DNA of 64,000 nucleotides from Homalodisca vitripennis (Eukaryota > Arthropoda > Insecta > Hemiptera > Cicadellidae), in the NCBI RefSeq assembly GCF_021130785.1, contig NC_060209.1, positions 25,861,501-25,925,500 on the forward strand, read 5' to 3'. The position numbers and the translations under genes are program-made. Each line of letters opens with the position of its first letter. Position 1 is the first letter of the stretch. Shown here in pieces: positions 48,570-61,825 of this stretch. The notes beneath the pieces are model-generated. The model was not told the DNA's origin. It ran no database searches and saw only the letters and a program-made list of their open reading frames with translations.

Positions 48570-48720
48570 AGTGTAGTCATTCACCTGAAGAAAAGATCCG
48601 ATTTTACATCTCGAAACGTAATGTTAATGATTGTATTTTATCATTGAACGTTGGTAAATTTCCGGAAATCATGTTTACTGCATCATCCTTCTATCGTCAA
48701 ATACAAACTTCAAATAAAGA
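48570..48720 (+). repeat. R10 repeat with hammerhead-core-like hairpin, plus copy
   Basis: GTCATTCACCTGAAGA, stem AGAT...ATCT, C, GAAACGTAATG, then a downstream block ending TCGTCAAATACAAACTTCAA that also appears at 44340-44360 and 23368-23385. Stem and core agree with the minus copy despite differences in the loop. Confidence 0.65.
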
Positions 48721-49299
48721 ATACAATTGAAATAGTTAAATTTGGAATAAAAATGGTTTTGTCACTAAGCATAAAGGTATTATAAGGAAATAAGTCATAA
48801 CTTCTTAAGATGGTCATAAATATACCAAAATCTTTATTGAAATATGACAGTTCAGTGGACCGGAAAATTGGTCTCTGAGGAGAGCACGTAGATTTTCCCA
48901 CCGCCATTGATGTTTTCTGTCATCAACAGAATCTCGTAGCTGTTATAAATTTTAAAGTTCAGCCGATTTTCCTGTTCTTTTAATTTATAATGAGATGAAT
49001 TATACATTTGAAATAAGAATTTATTTGTAAAATTAATTCACCCTTACTTTTCCTCGATGTAACAATGGTCTTTTTATCCATATTCCAGGAAGGGTTCTAA
49101 AAAGAATAAGATACAGGCTTGATTATATACTAAATTAAACTAATTAACACACACAACAGCTGACCCTTTAGTCATTAATTGAAAGAGCCTTCCTTAGCAG
49201 AAATGTTGTGAAATAAATAATATGTTCATAAAATTAAAAATACATATTATTGTTTGTTATAATGGCGATAATTTATACTCTACGTCAAAAAATGGTATA

Positions 49300-49455
49300 A
49301 TGTCAAGCACCGTTACACTTAGACTTCAAGAGCCCCGAGTGTCCGTAATGGATATTGACGAAATTGTGGAAGACTATCGCAAGATTTGTAAGCTCCAAAA
49401 AACCGTCGTTACGTATCCCTTCACGGACAAAAAAAATATTGTAATAAGCAAATAA
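49300..49455 (+). CDS. possible coding exon of unknown gene
   Basis: The second half of the ORF 49222-49455 has balanced, coding-like composition (LRLQEPRVSVMDIDEIVEDY, then RKICKLQKTVVTYPFTDKKN to TAA at about 49453). The first part is AT-rich and looks like intron. If real, this is the last exon of a host gene, beginning after an AG near 49302. I do not recognise the protein and see no further exons. It may equally be a chance ORF or a relic. Confidence 0.3.
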   Translation: MSSTVTLRLQEPRVSVMDIDEIVEDYRKICKLQKTVVTYPFTDKKNIVISK

Positions 49456-50094
49456 TAATGTCTACAATTAAAAAAAAAATCCTCCTATATAAGAGTGACT
49501 TTCTGATCAACTATGTCAATAATAACTATTTACTAAACATAGGTCTTTTATACAATACAAAATATTTAAATTATAGAAATATATAATAAAATATTAAATT
49601 GTACAAAGTATATTTTATACTATCAAATATAACATACATTGAGTAACATACACTGTACTATAGGCTTTATACTCATATAGTTTCTTCATTAACGTTTCCT
49701 TAAAACTCGATTACTTTTCAAAGTCAATGTTTTAGTGGGATTTAGTGAAAGTATTATCAATTGAAATATTGTTATTACTGAAAAGAAAATTTGTATCTTT
49801 AAGACACCGTTTATAAAGACAAACAATGAACACTTTTATCATTCCACTAGGTTTTAGAAAAATTTAAAACAGAATTTTGAGAAATCTTATAAAATAAGGC
49901 TCAAATAAATTCCTAGTCTAAGGCCCAGTCTTCTAATAACGAATAAACATCGCTTTATGTGAATGAAAGGGTTTAAATAACAAAACTTGTAATGTTGCAT
50001 AGTTAACATATAAAATGTTATCAAACATGAATAGAATATTACTACAAACTAGAAGTTGCCTTTTATCAACACAATAAAAATTATGCAAAACAAC
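49456..50094. other. AT-rich non-coding
   Basis: Nothing recognised. Confidence 0.45.
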
Positions 50095-50255
50095 GACATA
50101 TTCGAAGGTCTTTACAAACAGCATAAGTAAATGTTTCTTCCTCAGATTGTTTGAAGTGACTGAAACAACAAGCGTAGCAGTGCTTCATTTTCTTTGTTCA
50201 ATATTTACAAGCCATTTACAAAAGAATTTTATAATCTTCTTGTTTTCGAATGAAA
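50095..50255 (+). repeat. dispersed repeat R9, copy 1
   Basis: GTCTTTACAAACAGC, TTTCTTCCTC, GATTGTTTGAAGTGACTG and AACAAGCGTAGCAGTGCTT match the reverse complement of 55085-55215 closely. A weaker partial copy (TTGCTTCATTTTCTTTGTTT) follows at about 50409. Confidence 0.8.
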
Positions 50256-53200
50256 TAAAATGTATTTAATTCATAAAGTTGTGTCTAGGTAGGGTACCAT
50301 GTAAATGTATTATAACAATCTAATGGAATATAAAAATTTAGTAATAAATAAACTTGATAAATTAAAACATTTTAGTATTTTAGTTAGTATTGGTATTTTA
50401 TTGTAGTTAGTATTGCTTCATTTTCTTTGTTTGACTTTCATATACCATTTATAAAAGTAATTTTATAATACTCCTGTTTTATAAATAAATAATATGTATT
50501 TATTTAAAGATTTGATTATAATGGTGGTATAATTTAAAATGGCTGTAAAATCAATCATGGCACAAAATGTGGCAAAAGTGAAAAAGTAGTATAAAAACTA
50601 TTGTTGATCAAATTTCCTAACTTAGCCATTTTACTTGGAATTATTTATTAATAGTGTTAAATGATTACATACTGTATACAAATTGTATTTTTCTTCTTAC
50701 TTAATAAAAGGTAAATAAATTCATTTAAAATTAAAACGAATCAAATATTAAACTATTATTAGGCTATAAAAACAGGTAGAATTAACATATATTTCTATTT
50801 CATATTAATTTATTTTAGTAATGTGTTTTGACTTAGGTTTACCTTATAAATCGTACACTATATGAACAAATTTAATATATTAACACATTTTAAAAACTGT
50901 TAAATCAATTTTATTAAATTTATTCGAGAGCCAACCTCATCACAGAACGCGGCATTGTTTCCCAATATTATTATAGAGAATATAAATTTTATATTCTGAT
51001 ATAAGTTTCAAGATTTTTATACAGGTCATCAAAAGTTTGGAAACACTTAAATGTTGTGTTTGTGAAAAACTCTAGAGTTGCGTTCTCATTATAGTTACTT
51101 TTAGTATTAGATGCTATGTTTTTTATGGGAATTTTGTTATCTGAAACTAGCGTCAAATACCTCATTTTAAAGGTCTTTCTATATTTCAGTTCTCATTATT
51201 CTAGACTAATTTAATGAGTTTTATTTTACGTCGAATAAACTAATTTTTACTAACTTAAAGTACTGTTTAGGTTATTTAAACACTGAAAGATTATTCGTTT
51301 AATTCAAGACACGATTTAAAAAGCGATAATTGTAATGATTGTTCTTTCTGTAGAACAACATTAAAACAAGATATTTTTTTTTGAACCAAACTTCTTAAAT
51401 CACTTGTTTTTAATAATCTCACTAGCAATGCCAATCTGATGAAAATCTTAAGATGAATTTAATTTCTTCTATCTAAAAATGTATATTATTATAAACTGTG
51501 AAAATATAAAATTTTTAAAACATTTTATGGATGAGTCTTCTTAATGAAAGTAAAAACCACTATACGAGTAAGTACGTTTTATATTAAGAAAAATCCTGTT
51601 TTATGCTGAAACAATTCTGAGTAAGAATGAAGGACAACTGTTCTTTCTTTATTGTGTCTGAGGCGAAAGAACGCCTCCAGGACCTTTTACATTAATTCTA
51701 TCTACTCTTAGTACACAGGTCCGCCTCTAGTGCTCTGCTCGGATATATCCATATAGTATCCAAATGTCATGAGCTACTTCCTCCAGAGTTTCTGATAAAT
51801 TATAAACCACATCCATAAGTTCTCAGAGTATAGATGTGACTGTACCAGTATGGTGGAAAGTTAATGTACAATTATTTGTGATGAATTTATTATTTTATTT
51901 AACTAATTTACTAACAAAAGAAATAATATAATACTAAAGATGACATAACATTATAGTAGATGACATTAAATATTAGGAGATTTAAAATCAACATTCATGG
52001 TATTTAGCTACGTAACTGTATAATGAACTAAGCTTATGGCAATATACCTGTAAAAACACAAATGTCCACTGCATTCTCTGAATAAAACTTGCATCATCAA
52101 ATGGTAAAAAATGTGATAATACTCCACAGAGGGTTTATCAAAAGTCATTATTTTTAATAACAAATAACACAACAAAAAAATAAAAATTAATAAAAGGGAC
52201 ATACAAACATCAAGATAGCAGGTCTACGGCACATATACATAATTACATATGTATAGATGTTTAGATATAAAATACTGGAGAAGAGACTCATCTTTAGGAA
52301 TTGTGTCAGTGCTTCTCTGCCCACTGCGTCGATGATGTGATTTGGCTTCACACTCTAGTAGGAGTTTTAGGTTGCAAACTTCATAGTATTCTACCAGAAG
52401 CCCCATATCTTATGAAGGGGGAATCAAACTGTAGATAGACAGAGCCTACTATAATTCTCCAGGATGAAATACACTTGGTATTACCTTAAATACACTTGGT
52501 AAATATCACCTTTAAGTTCATCTGGAACAATAACATAAACATCAAAATATATCAAATGCGTGAGAGATGTTACTTACATCCCTAGAGTAAGTAATGAACA
52601 TTGCAAGAAACGCTCTGCATTTGTATCTTGATGTAATACAATTGTCTTTTAAGACCGCGAAAAAGAGGTTGAGACATTCAAAATGATCTATGATAAATTC
52701 TACCTAGCAAACCCAAAGATACATATTGTACTGTTTTACAGGGATACCCTGAACATATTTTTAAGTATATTTAAATAAAAAAAAAATAGACCCATTTCTC
52801 TTGTACTTATATTATATGCGAATACTATATAAAGCAACACATGTTTTTGTGTGGTTGGGTTTACAAATTCATTCAATATAAACATTCCAAATACTTTTAT
52901 TCAGTATATAGATACTCTCTATATCGTAATAAATAGATATGTTCTCATCACCTCAAATGTCTAGTTTTACTATTAGTGGTGTATGTTCAATCCTCTTTGA
53001 CTTGAAAAAAAACTTAAACAATTTGCCAAGTGAATCCATATGATTTTCTTTCACTTATCCAGTGAAGTAATAAAAACCAAATCAATTATTCTTTACTCTT
53101 ACCAGCCCAGATAATAAAATGAGAAATGAATTCTCTGGGTGAGGACTTATTTACACCAGGCTTTTACGGGTATTCAGGTTGTGGTAGGAATCAGTGGTAA

Positions 53201-54079
53201 TAAACAACAATAAGTTATTACCAAATCATTCGACACAAGTATATACACAACTAAATATGCAAATTTCCACACGACATGAGAGAATATCATTGACTAACGA
53301 TAGCTGTAATTTTGTTAATAATATATGATCTCCGTATTTGAGCATTGACAAACTAACAGGCAAAGAACAGTTTTATCAAATAAAAGTTACTAGCAACTAA
53401 TTTGACACAAGCATATGTACCGCTAAATCTCCCAACTTGCAGCCGTGATGAGTAAACAATATTAGTAACGGTTTGACCGCCAGCGGACCCGAAATCTCAA
53501 TTTTAGCGTAAAAATTACAAGAATTTCGCTCGTAATCCCGTTTTGCGGCCTAAACAAGGGAGATACAGCAAAATACTATTTGAGCTTTTTTGTACACCAC
53601 GTTATGCACTAAATATTGTTTAATAATGCGTTTTCCCACGAGAAAGGACACAGTAGGGGACAAAAAACTTGAAAAACTAGTCCGAATTTAACCAACAACC
53701 AAATCCCTCCTGTCCCCGAATTCCGCTTATCCCCGAATTTGCAAGCGTACATCATGGGGGCCCCAGCGAGCCGAAGGCGAGTTAGTGGTAACACAATGAA
53801 TAAAGGTTTATAAAACAGTCTTATTGTTTTTTTTTGTATTCAGGGAAGTTATGTTAAAAAGCTATAAATTTTATCAGCAATAATACTTTCCAAACCCAAA
53901 TCCGACTGCACCCCCTTATAAAATAATTTTTATCGTGGGATTAATTTTACTCTGTAAGATTCTCACCGTTACTTCACGTCCTTCATTCACAAAATAACGC
54001 CTTCTCTGATACACAAATACCTTTAAGACCTACCTGCCTTGTAGAATAAATCCAAAATCGCGTTGTTCTATAAACTTTT
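50256..54079. other. AT-rich non-coding; GC-richer unexplained segment 53.45-53.80 kb
   Basis: No gene recognised. At 51023 TACAGGTCATCAAAAGTTTG resembles a Tc1-type end, but no partner was found. The segment 53450-53800 is GC-richer, with repeated TCCCCGAATT, GGGGACA and GAGCCGAAGGCGAG. A 61-codon minus ORF (53609-53794) there has no motif I recognise. Confidence 0.4.
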
Positions 54080-54490
54080 TAACGGCTTTACAACGTACCT
54101 CCGATCTGAGTGTGATCGGCTTTATTGCTCTATGACACGTTATCGCAAGGGAATTTTATGTTATGTACTGTATGTAAACTGTTGACAGCTTCAAGATAAA
54201 CCACTTCTTCTGCTATAAAATGTCGTTCCCATCTTGTCTCTTTATAAAAGCACTCTGAAACTACCGTAATAAGTCCATTCTGTGTAAAATTGCACCCTAA
54301 ATGCCGACGACTGATAGTACAGCGAGAACACTTAAAAGTCTTTAGTCTTTTATTACGCTCATATTAAAAAACCAAAATAACCAAGTAACCTAAATTAAAT
54401 GAATCTTAAATAAGTACTCATCGAGGTATTTTAACTTTTAAAATATGCATGGCGTTTTAATTCTTAATTTCAAAGAGTAATATTCCATTT
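54080..54490 (+). repeat. dispersed repeat R1, copy 3
   Basis: AGCTTCAAGATAAACCAC, a TGTCTCTTTATAAAAGCACT block, then GAGGTATTTTAACTTTTAAA and ATATGCATG. The last block pairs with 60059-60085 of copy 4, so copies 3 and 4 are the longest pair. Confidence 0.75.
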
Positions 54491-55084
54491 TTAGTCGAAG
54501 AAAAGTTACAATAGCCTATTATTTTTAACAACTGTACGTGTGTCATTATCGAATTGCCCACTAACACAGAATTAATGTTAACTTCTTTCTAACGTTAAGA
54601 AAATTCAGGTATACGTCTTTATAAAACCAAATGTCTATAAAACACATTTACGTATAGTATATTAGGTTATCATCTTTGTTTATTTGTTAAAACGCAAATA
54701 CTTACTTATTAATAATAAGATACAATAAGTTCTGTATAAACTTCACCATTTCCCACGGTATAATAATTAATTATTATTTAAAACACTTTGAATATTTGTA
54801 CTTATACAAGGAATTAAAGACAAACCCATGAAAACAAACTAAATTTTGTAATCAACTCATACTAAATTTAAACAAACCCAATTTAAACAGTAATCAAACT
54901 ATCTGAAATAACAAAATTTGACAAATAATAGAGTACATTTGTTTTATTATATCAAATTTATGAATCATTAGTTCTTATATTTCATTAATTTGGTGAAAAC
55001 ATTTACATTGTACCATAGTCTGAATCATATCTATAAAAAAATACGATTTATTTAATTTCAATTTCCTGTATTGGAATTTCAAAG
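54491..55084. other. AT-rich non-coding
   Basis: Nothing recognised. Confidence 0.45.
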
Positions 55085-55215
55085 TTCTATTGTAAATGGT
55101 TTGTAAATGTTGAAGAAAGGAAATCAAGCACTGCTACGCTTGTTGTCACAGTCACTCCAAACAATCGGAGGAAGAAATTTACACTCAAGCTGTTTGTAAA
55201 GATCTTCAGATAGGG
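55085..55215 (-). repeat. dispersed repeat R9, copy 2
   Basis: Inverted partner of 50095-50255. The shared core AACAAGCGTAGCAGTGCTT is exact. Confidence 0.8.
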
Positions 55216-57674
55216 TCTATAATTTTTGCAAAACTCTTATATGGCTGAAGCTACTTATACTATGTGGTAAATATTTTGGTGTTAAGTAAAATTAGTTTGT
55301 TAAAACAATGTCTCCTTAGATCTTTAAGTGTGGTCTAGTGCAGATCAAATAACTGTTCGTGGATCTTTTATCTTCAATTAAGGGCCATTTAATTATAATT
55401 TAAAAGAGCTATTTGACTTTTGAAAATATAAGATACAAAATGAAATTTTTGTCCCAAACGTTAAAAACAACTTAGTAATAAAATATTAGGATAAGCAGTC
55501 GTAAAAATTATACATCACAAGTTTTGTTTCCCCTGAAAATATTTTTAATTTACAAAACTGTTTTTAATTGTTTTTGTAACCCACTTGCCTAATAAATATA
55601 CAATTTATTCACCCCTTCATTTATTTCTTCAATCCAGTTCTTTTGTTATTTTGTTTTAAAACCATATATAATATTCCATATTTCTTTTCTTACTCTGAGA
55701 AATACATAAACTCGTTTATGACATTATCTAATAAATCTTAAAATAAACCATCATCATTATTCTTTCTAATCTTATTCGAACCATATTTAAACAAAAGTTT
55801 AAAACCATTTATCTAGGATAAATTTATAAACCATTTAATGCAATTGGTTTTTCAACTCGCCATTTATTTTCTGTTTAAGATTTTATGTTAGATCATTAAA
55901 AAACTCATTTAGCATATTCCATATTCTTCAACAAGCCTTTCTATATCGTTCAATTGTTCTTTCTAAACCAATTCAAACCTAATGTAAATCAAATCCTACA
56001 ATCATCAATAATCAATATTGGATGAATTTACCAAGCCTTTCAATCCGATTATAACATGTACGATAGTGGTTTTTAACCTCTTACATTACTTAAATCGATA
56101 TAAAAAACAATACCTTCAAAACAAAACACATAATTTACATTAATTGGTAACTTCCGATCACACAAGAATAGACGTTTTCGATTTAAAAATAACACACGAT
56201 TACACAACGCACTCATACTCTCATTCTGAAAAAATATGATAACCAGTTATAAAGGAAATAATAATTTCGATATTTTAATTGCCAACGTAATCTACATATA
56301 AACACGTAAATGACCTTCAAAACTAATTGACTGTATTAGAGTTAACGCGCCTCAATCGAGTAATGGACGGCATGGTAATCCATGAGGCAGTGAAGGCTAC
56401 TGCACTGGGCACTTATTGATGCTTTACCAAAGCTGTTATGGCCACAGACCACACAGACAAGCTATCACAAGCAGATAAAACTGAAAATCATAGATAGCAG
56501 ATAACAAGAAGCACAGTACACAATAATAACGACAAATTGAGATTTAAATTTCAATTATTAAAAAACATAGTTATATGAGATTTGCACCCTGTAAAACCAT
56601 ATACATTTTTGTTCAGGAGAACGGGGTGAATAAGTTAATAACGTAAAAATTTACGTAAAGTTACGGCTATTCCGGCTGTTAACCTCACTGACCCCTACTA
56701 ATTTAAGTTCAATTAGGATATTTCAGGTTTTGGATATTTCAGGTTCTCATTATTGAAAATTTGGTCGACCTATTCACCTCTCCATGGAACTATCTAATAT
56801 AATTTTAAAATTAAAAGCATCGTGATAATTATTTCTAAATCTATTTAACCAGATTTAAAATAAATCTTGAAATGATGTGTCCTGGTTGATTTTAACTATC
56901 ATTTCAACTCGATTAAATTATTTTATCTTTCTTACGAAACGGTGGGTGGAAGCCAAAATTATATCGTTTCTAGGAGGAAACTGTTATGTTCATACGGTTC
57001 TGAAAAAGAGTGAAGAATTATTATTTTTTATAGTGTATGGAACGAAAGTATAACCTCTGAGATCTTTTAATGAAACCTCTCTACTCTCACTCTACTCGCC
57101 GCTTAGGGCGCTCTGCTAAAACCAGTTTGTACACAGCGACTGCTACAATTATGTCGTATCACAGCTGTAGGTTCCCAAGGATTGTATCTTTACACCTCTC
57201 CAGTATCATAAACAAATTTTTATAGAGTTTACTTTTAAATTACAACTGCTATAGTAACCCTTCAGGTCTTCATTGTGGGATGTTTGGGTGGTAGTAATTA
57301 CAGTTTTTTTACAAAAACTGAAAGAGAGTAAATGGAATGTTTTTTTCACTATGTAAAATTTATTAGTTGTGTTACTCTTTTATACACATACATATTATAA
57401 ATTGTATATTTAGTCAATAAATTATCCTAAGTTTTAATACATATACTTTCTATACCAATATAACATTTTTACGCTACAATAAAATATTATTGTAAGACTC
57501 TATGGTAGATGGCATTTCTAATATGATGGCATATTTAATAGCTTATTTTTTATGTTACATGATATACTGGTTCCCTCAGATTGATAAAATAATTTTTAAC
57601 TCGAATTAGCACAATTTCTAATTTTACCTGGTTCACTATAAATTGTCATTGTTGTGAAATCTCGTTAACACGCT
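55216..57674. other. AT-rich non-coding
   Basis: No gene recognised. A slightly GC-richer patch near 56345-56470 has no clear identity. Confidence 0.4.
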
Positions 57675-58200
57675 TCCAGAGCCTTTGATAAGCGGCTTAC
57701 ACTCTTTATTCGATTGTTTTATTTAAATTGTTCGATTCTTTTATCCGAATGAATAATTCGATATTACAATTTATTTTACAAAACATAATATGATTCCTAC
57801 TTATTAGTTACAGTAATTTAGTACCGCTAACAATAAGAAGTAACTAATGTGTTTAGAGTTTGAAAATGACGATGAATATGATGAAATTATGAGACAAACT
57901 TTTACATATACATGTAGGTTTGGCTACTACCTTTACAAAAGCAATCCGCGCATTCTATAAATATTGCAACGATTTTTTAATTTGTAGGTTTAGGCAAATT
58001 TATATTCGTTATTTTGTAATGTTATCGTTAAATTGAAAATGTTTTATGTTAATTAAAAACTATAATAAATTAATCTTGTTGTTAATGTATTATAAGTCTT
58101 GTTTCACACGATAATGTATAGTATCGAATTGGATAATATATCGAATAGTTCGATAATAACAATCGAATAACGAGTGTAGACCGCTTGTTAAAGTCTCCCC
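57675..58200. repeat. inverted-repeat structure, possible MITE
   Basis: 57678-57770 (TAAGCGGCTTACACTCTTTA, then TTCGATTGTT and ATAATTCGATA) pairs with the reverse complement of 58105-58200 (CAAGCGGTCTACACTCGTTA, TTCGATTGTT, CAATTCGATA). The arms are about 90 bp with a spacer of about 330 bp. No target duplication was established. Confidence 0.6.
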
Positions 58201-59759
58201 CATTACCAGAGGGACACGATATTTTCTCCGTACCACGGCAGAAGTAGTAACTTTTATACTTCCACAAACCAATCACAACAAATGTTTTATAACTACATTT
58301 CTCTAAGTCTTAAAATAAACCGGTAATGGCTGCCAAGTAACAACAGCGCTGCAGTAAAAGCGGCGACCGAATACAGTTCCAATATTTAAGCACAAGTTAT
58401 TCGCCTCGTAGTAAATTACAAACAGATTCGAGGTAAACCACTTTTTGTAACTAAAAAACCAGTGGTTTACTGGCAAATAAATGCCTTTCCACTGCATCTT
58501 GGTTTGTGTTTGCAGGAAGACATGGAACATTATTTCATTTTTATTTTAGAAGACGTCAACATTGAGTTGTTACATTTCTGTGAAGTGTGTATTGTAGCTA
58601 GAGACAAGGGTTTTAGGATCTATTAAGCTAGATAAATGATCTAATCTGTTGTTTTGGTTAGTATTGAAATGAATGACGTAGAACTGAAAAGTCGAATAAA
58701 GTTGACTGACAGAGTTGGTTGTTTGGAGTTCTCGTCTACTGTCAAATTTATCACTAATGGTTGCCAAACATCGCAATGAATGACAAGTTTGTATTATATT
58801 TTTATTATTTACAAGAACTTGGAAAGGAAAGAATAAACAAGACATTGAATAGGTGAGTGATTTAGAGAGAATTTATTAATATCACCTTGAAATATAAAAG
58901 CTCAAGCTTGCTATTTTTGGTTGAATTACCAAACGTGCTACAGTGTAGTTTGTAGTCATGGTTCGAGCCAATCCTCTTTTATCAAGGATTAGCTCTTCTA
59001 AATATGGCCTCTACTCCCCCCGCCCTACCATAGAGATTATTTTCACTTTTAAAATTATCCGCATAGCATAAAATAATTTTACAAAACTATCGTTATAAAC
59101 TTTTACTTTAAGCCTGTAATACAAGGCATTACTACAACAAACAAATATATTTAAACTATTGTATTATTCATTTTATATTTTTTTATATAAAAAAAAACAC
59201 CGCTATGAATTTCTTTCTTCAAAATTTTAAAATTAATCGGAATATTCTTCTGTAAAAACTATATACCATTACAGTTTGAATTCCAGTCTATTTTAGAAAT
59301 AATTTCTTGAATATAAATAAATGTATAAAAACTCATTTTATATATTTTATATATTTTAATACCATTTTCTTCCACTTGCCAGTAAATAAATTCCTAAATC
59401 TTAGTTTACTCAAATTAATCCATGTTCCTTAAATTTATAATAGTTGTTTAACAATGTAATTTTATATAATGCAATTATTCCTATTAAAAACGTGTTTTTC
59501 ATTAATCAAATTAATGGTAGGAACCAGCATTTTTACAACTATACTGATTCGGTATACAGTTAAAATAATATGCAGTTTATTTCAAATGATATATTATGGA
59601 AATAATTTTTGTATCACGGAGCATATGTTACTTGGTAGAACACCAGCCCTGGGGTCTCCTCTTGCGGTCAAACTTCGCTTAGTAACGCCGTCTTATAACG
59701 CACAAATAAATATTACCTGCCATAAAAAAGTTCAACACATTCTTGTTGTTCATGAATCA
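58201..59759. other. non-coding
   Basis: Short overlapping ORFs without motifs. A small 9-bp stem (TAAACCACT/AGTGGTTTA) lies at about 58434-58470. Confidence 0.4.
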
Positions 59760-60130
59760 TGAACCTTGAATGGCTTTGCGATGTAATCCCAGTTCAATGC
59801 GAACAGCTTTGTTGCACTAGGATACACCAGGGAATACAATGGCATGTACTGTAAAATGTCAATAGCTTCTAGATAAACCACTTTATTCTGCGATCAAATG
59901 TCAACTCTCTAAAAAAAGCACTTCGTAACTCCCGTGATAATTTCATTAACTGTTAGTTCAGTGAGTACACATATAGTCTTTACTGCTTGACTACGGTTAT
60001 ATTTTACAAGCTAAGTAAGTCTTTGAGTTGAATAAATGATGTGCCATGAGTAGTGATTGAGGTATTTTAACTCTTAAATTATGCATTCGACGTTTTTATT
60101 CATACTTTCAAAGATAGCAAGCCTACACAG
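59760..60130 (+). repeat. dispersed repeat R1, copy 4
   Basis: AGCTTCTAGATAAACCAC, TTTATTCTGCGATCAAATGT, CCGTGATAATTTCATTAACT and TGAGGTATTTTAACTCTTAA align to copy 3 and, in part, to copies 1 and 2. Confidence 0.75.
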
Positions 60131-60596
60131 AACTAATATTAAGCTCTTCTTATTTCCAAAAAAGTTAAGTCAGTATTTTTGTATTAAATAATGATGGGAA
60201 AAGTCCAAAATCGTAGTAGGCCTATATCCTTTCAAATCACCCATCGAACAAACTTCAAACGAAGAAAATTACTGACGTTATGAGGGTTATAAATATGTCC
60301 AGAAGGTATATGGCAAGTTCACTTAAAAGCTGTTGTGAAAGTAAATCTAATATTGTATAGATCACGTAACGAAATTGATATGAATCTGAAGTACTATACG
60401 TTAGATATATTTCTTTCCTTTTGAGTTTAATCCCAACCCCTTCAGCACACAAACCATTTGAATATTTTAATGGCTGTCGTACTAATTAAGATCGCCTTAA
60501 TTTTTGTTCTCAGTTTCTCACTTTACTATTTTGATACCAATAACACACTTAAAATTATATAAATCTAAAATTATATAAAAATACCTCAATAAATAA

Positions 60597-60598
<2 letters not shown>
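60131..60598. other. AT-rich non-coding
   Basis: Nothing recognised. Confidence 0.45.

Positions 60599-60660
<62 letters not shown>
60599..60660. repeat. (AC)n(AT)n compound microsatellite
   Basis: About 42 bp of AC followed directly by 20 bp of AT. Confidence 0.97.
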
Positions 60661-60872
60661 TTATATGTTCAATAAAAATATCATTCTTATATTTATAACT
60701 AAGTGGAATTCTGAAATCTGAAACTTTATTTGCTATAATTATTTGTAAATATTAAATTGTTGTTAGTTTGTATCATCTTGTAGGCATATGCATTAAGGCT
60801 TATTGGTTGATGTTTAATTTTGTACAGTTGAAACAAAATTATTAGGGAATTGAAATACATGAATTACAGCAC

Positions 60873-60873
60873 A

Positions 60874-60906
<33 letters not shown>
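60873..60906. repeat. (AAT)n microsatellite
   Basis: About 34 bp of AAT; it explains the poly-Asn ORF here. Confidence 0.97.
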
Positions 60907-60908
<2 letters not shown>

Positions 60909-61596
60909 TTTTGAGATTTGCAAAATGTATTTCAAGTTTAATTTGTGGCTTCAAGTTTCAAATTGTAAAGTTCTATTTAATTTCGTGCATTTCCATTTTA
61001 AAATTATATTTTATATTATTTGTAATAAACTCATGTTTTTCAGTATATGACATCTCATTTACTACAGTAATAATAAAAATTTACAATGTAAAAGCGCAAA
61101 TATAACAACCAAGTTTTTTAACGTTGTTTTTAAAACTTGTAATGTCTAGTATATTTTCAAACCCGAAGACAATTTGTAAAACAATTACATAAGCGTTTAT
61201 CTCACCACCTCAACGGAGTGTAATTTCAGATATCACCAAGCTCAAAAACGAAACACCTCCAAATAATGAGTTTATAAGCTTGAATTACATTCAACTGGTG
61301 GCATAAAATTCCATGTTCCCTCTGTGTAAAAACATTGCCAGCACAGTTCAGTTCTTGAATACAAGTCAATTTCATATTTTAAGTAGGTGCGTGGAGTCAT
61401 CTTCTCAAACTGACTGCTAATAATACTGATTAGTTTTGAGTTAAAAGGGGTGGTGTATCTTGATTGCCAGAGCATTAGACAACCTACAACCAGTATTCTA
61501 TCGGTGATCAATACGGACCATTATCGTAGGCTTCGAGTTAATCGATAAGTTGAATCAATTTTTTTGAGTAATTTCATTTCTTGGTTATTTCTACGG

Positions 61597-61598
<2 letters not shown>

Positions 61599-61671
<73 letters not shown>

Positions 61672-61710
61672 ATATATATATTTATATATATATATATACT
61701 ATATATATAT
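61599..61710. repeat. (CT)n followed by (AT)n microsatellite
   Basis: About 65 bp of CT with minor interruptions, then about 45 bp of interrupted AT. Opposing ORFs at 61521-61752 are artefacts. Confidence 0.97.
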
Positions 61711-61825
61711 AAAACACAAAAGATAAAACACAATAAATACCAATGTTTTTAGTTTTTATTTTTTTTGTGTTATAAATTTATGACATTAATTTGCTAATTA
61801 AAAAAAAGTCAGTGAAAAACACATT

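Noticed and set aside
51023..51050. TCATCAAAAGTTTGGAAACA resembling a Tc1-type terminus
   Set aside because: No inverted partner or transposase remnant was found nearby.
60850..61050. ORF with a poly-Asn run
   Set aside because: It is a translation of the AAT microsatellite with AT-rich flanks.
61521..61752. ORFs on both strands rich in Arg/Glu and Leu/Ser
   Set aside because: They are translations of the CT/AT microsatellite.
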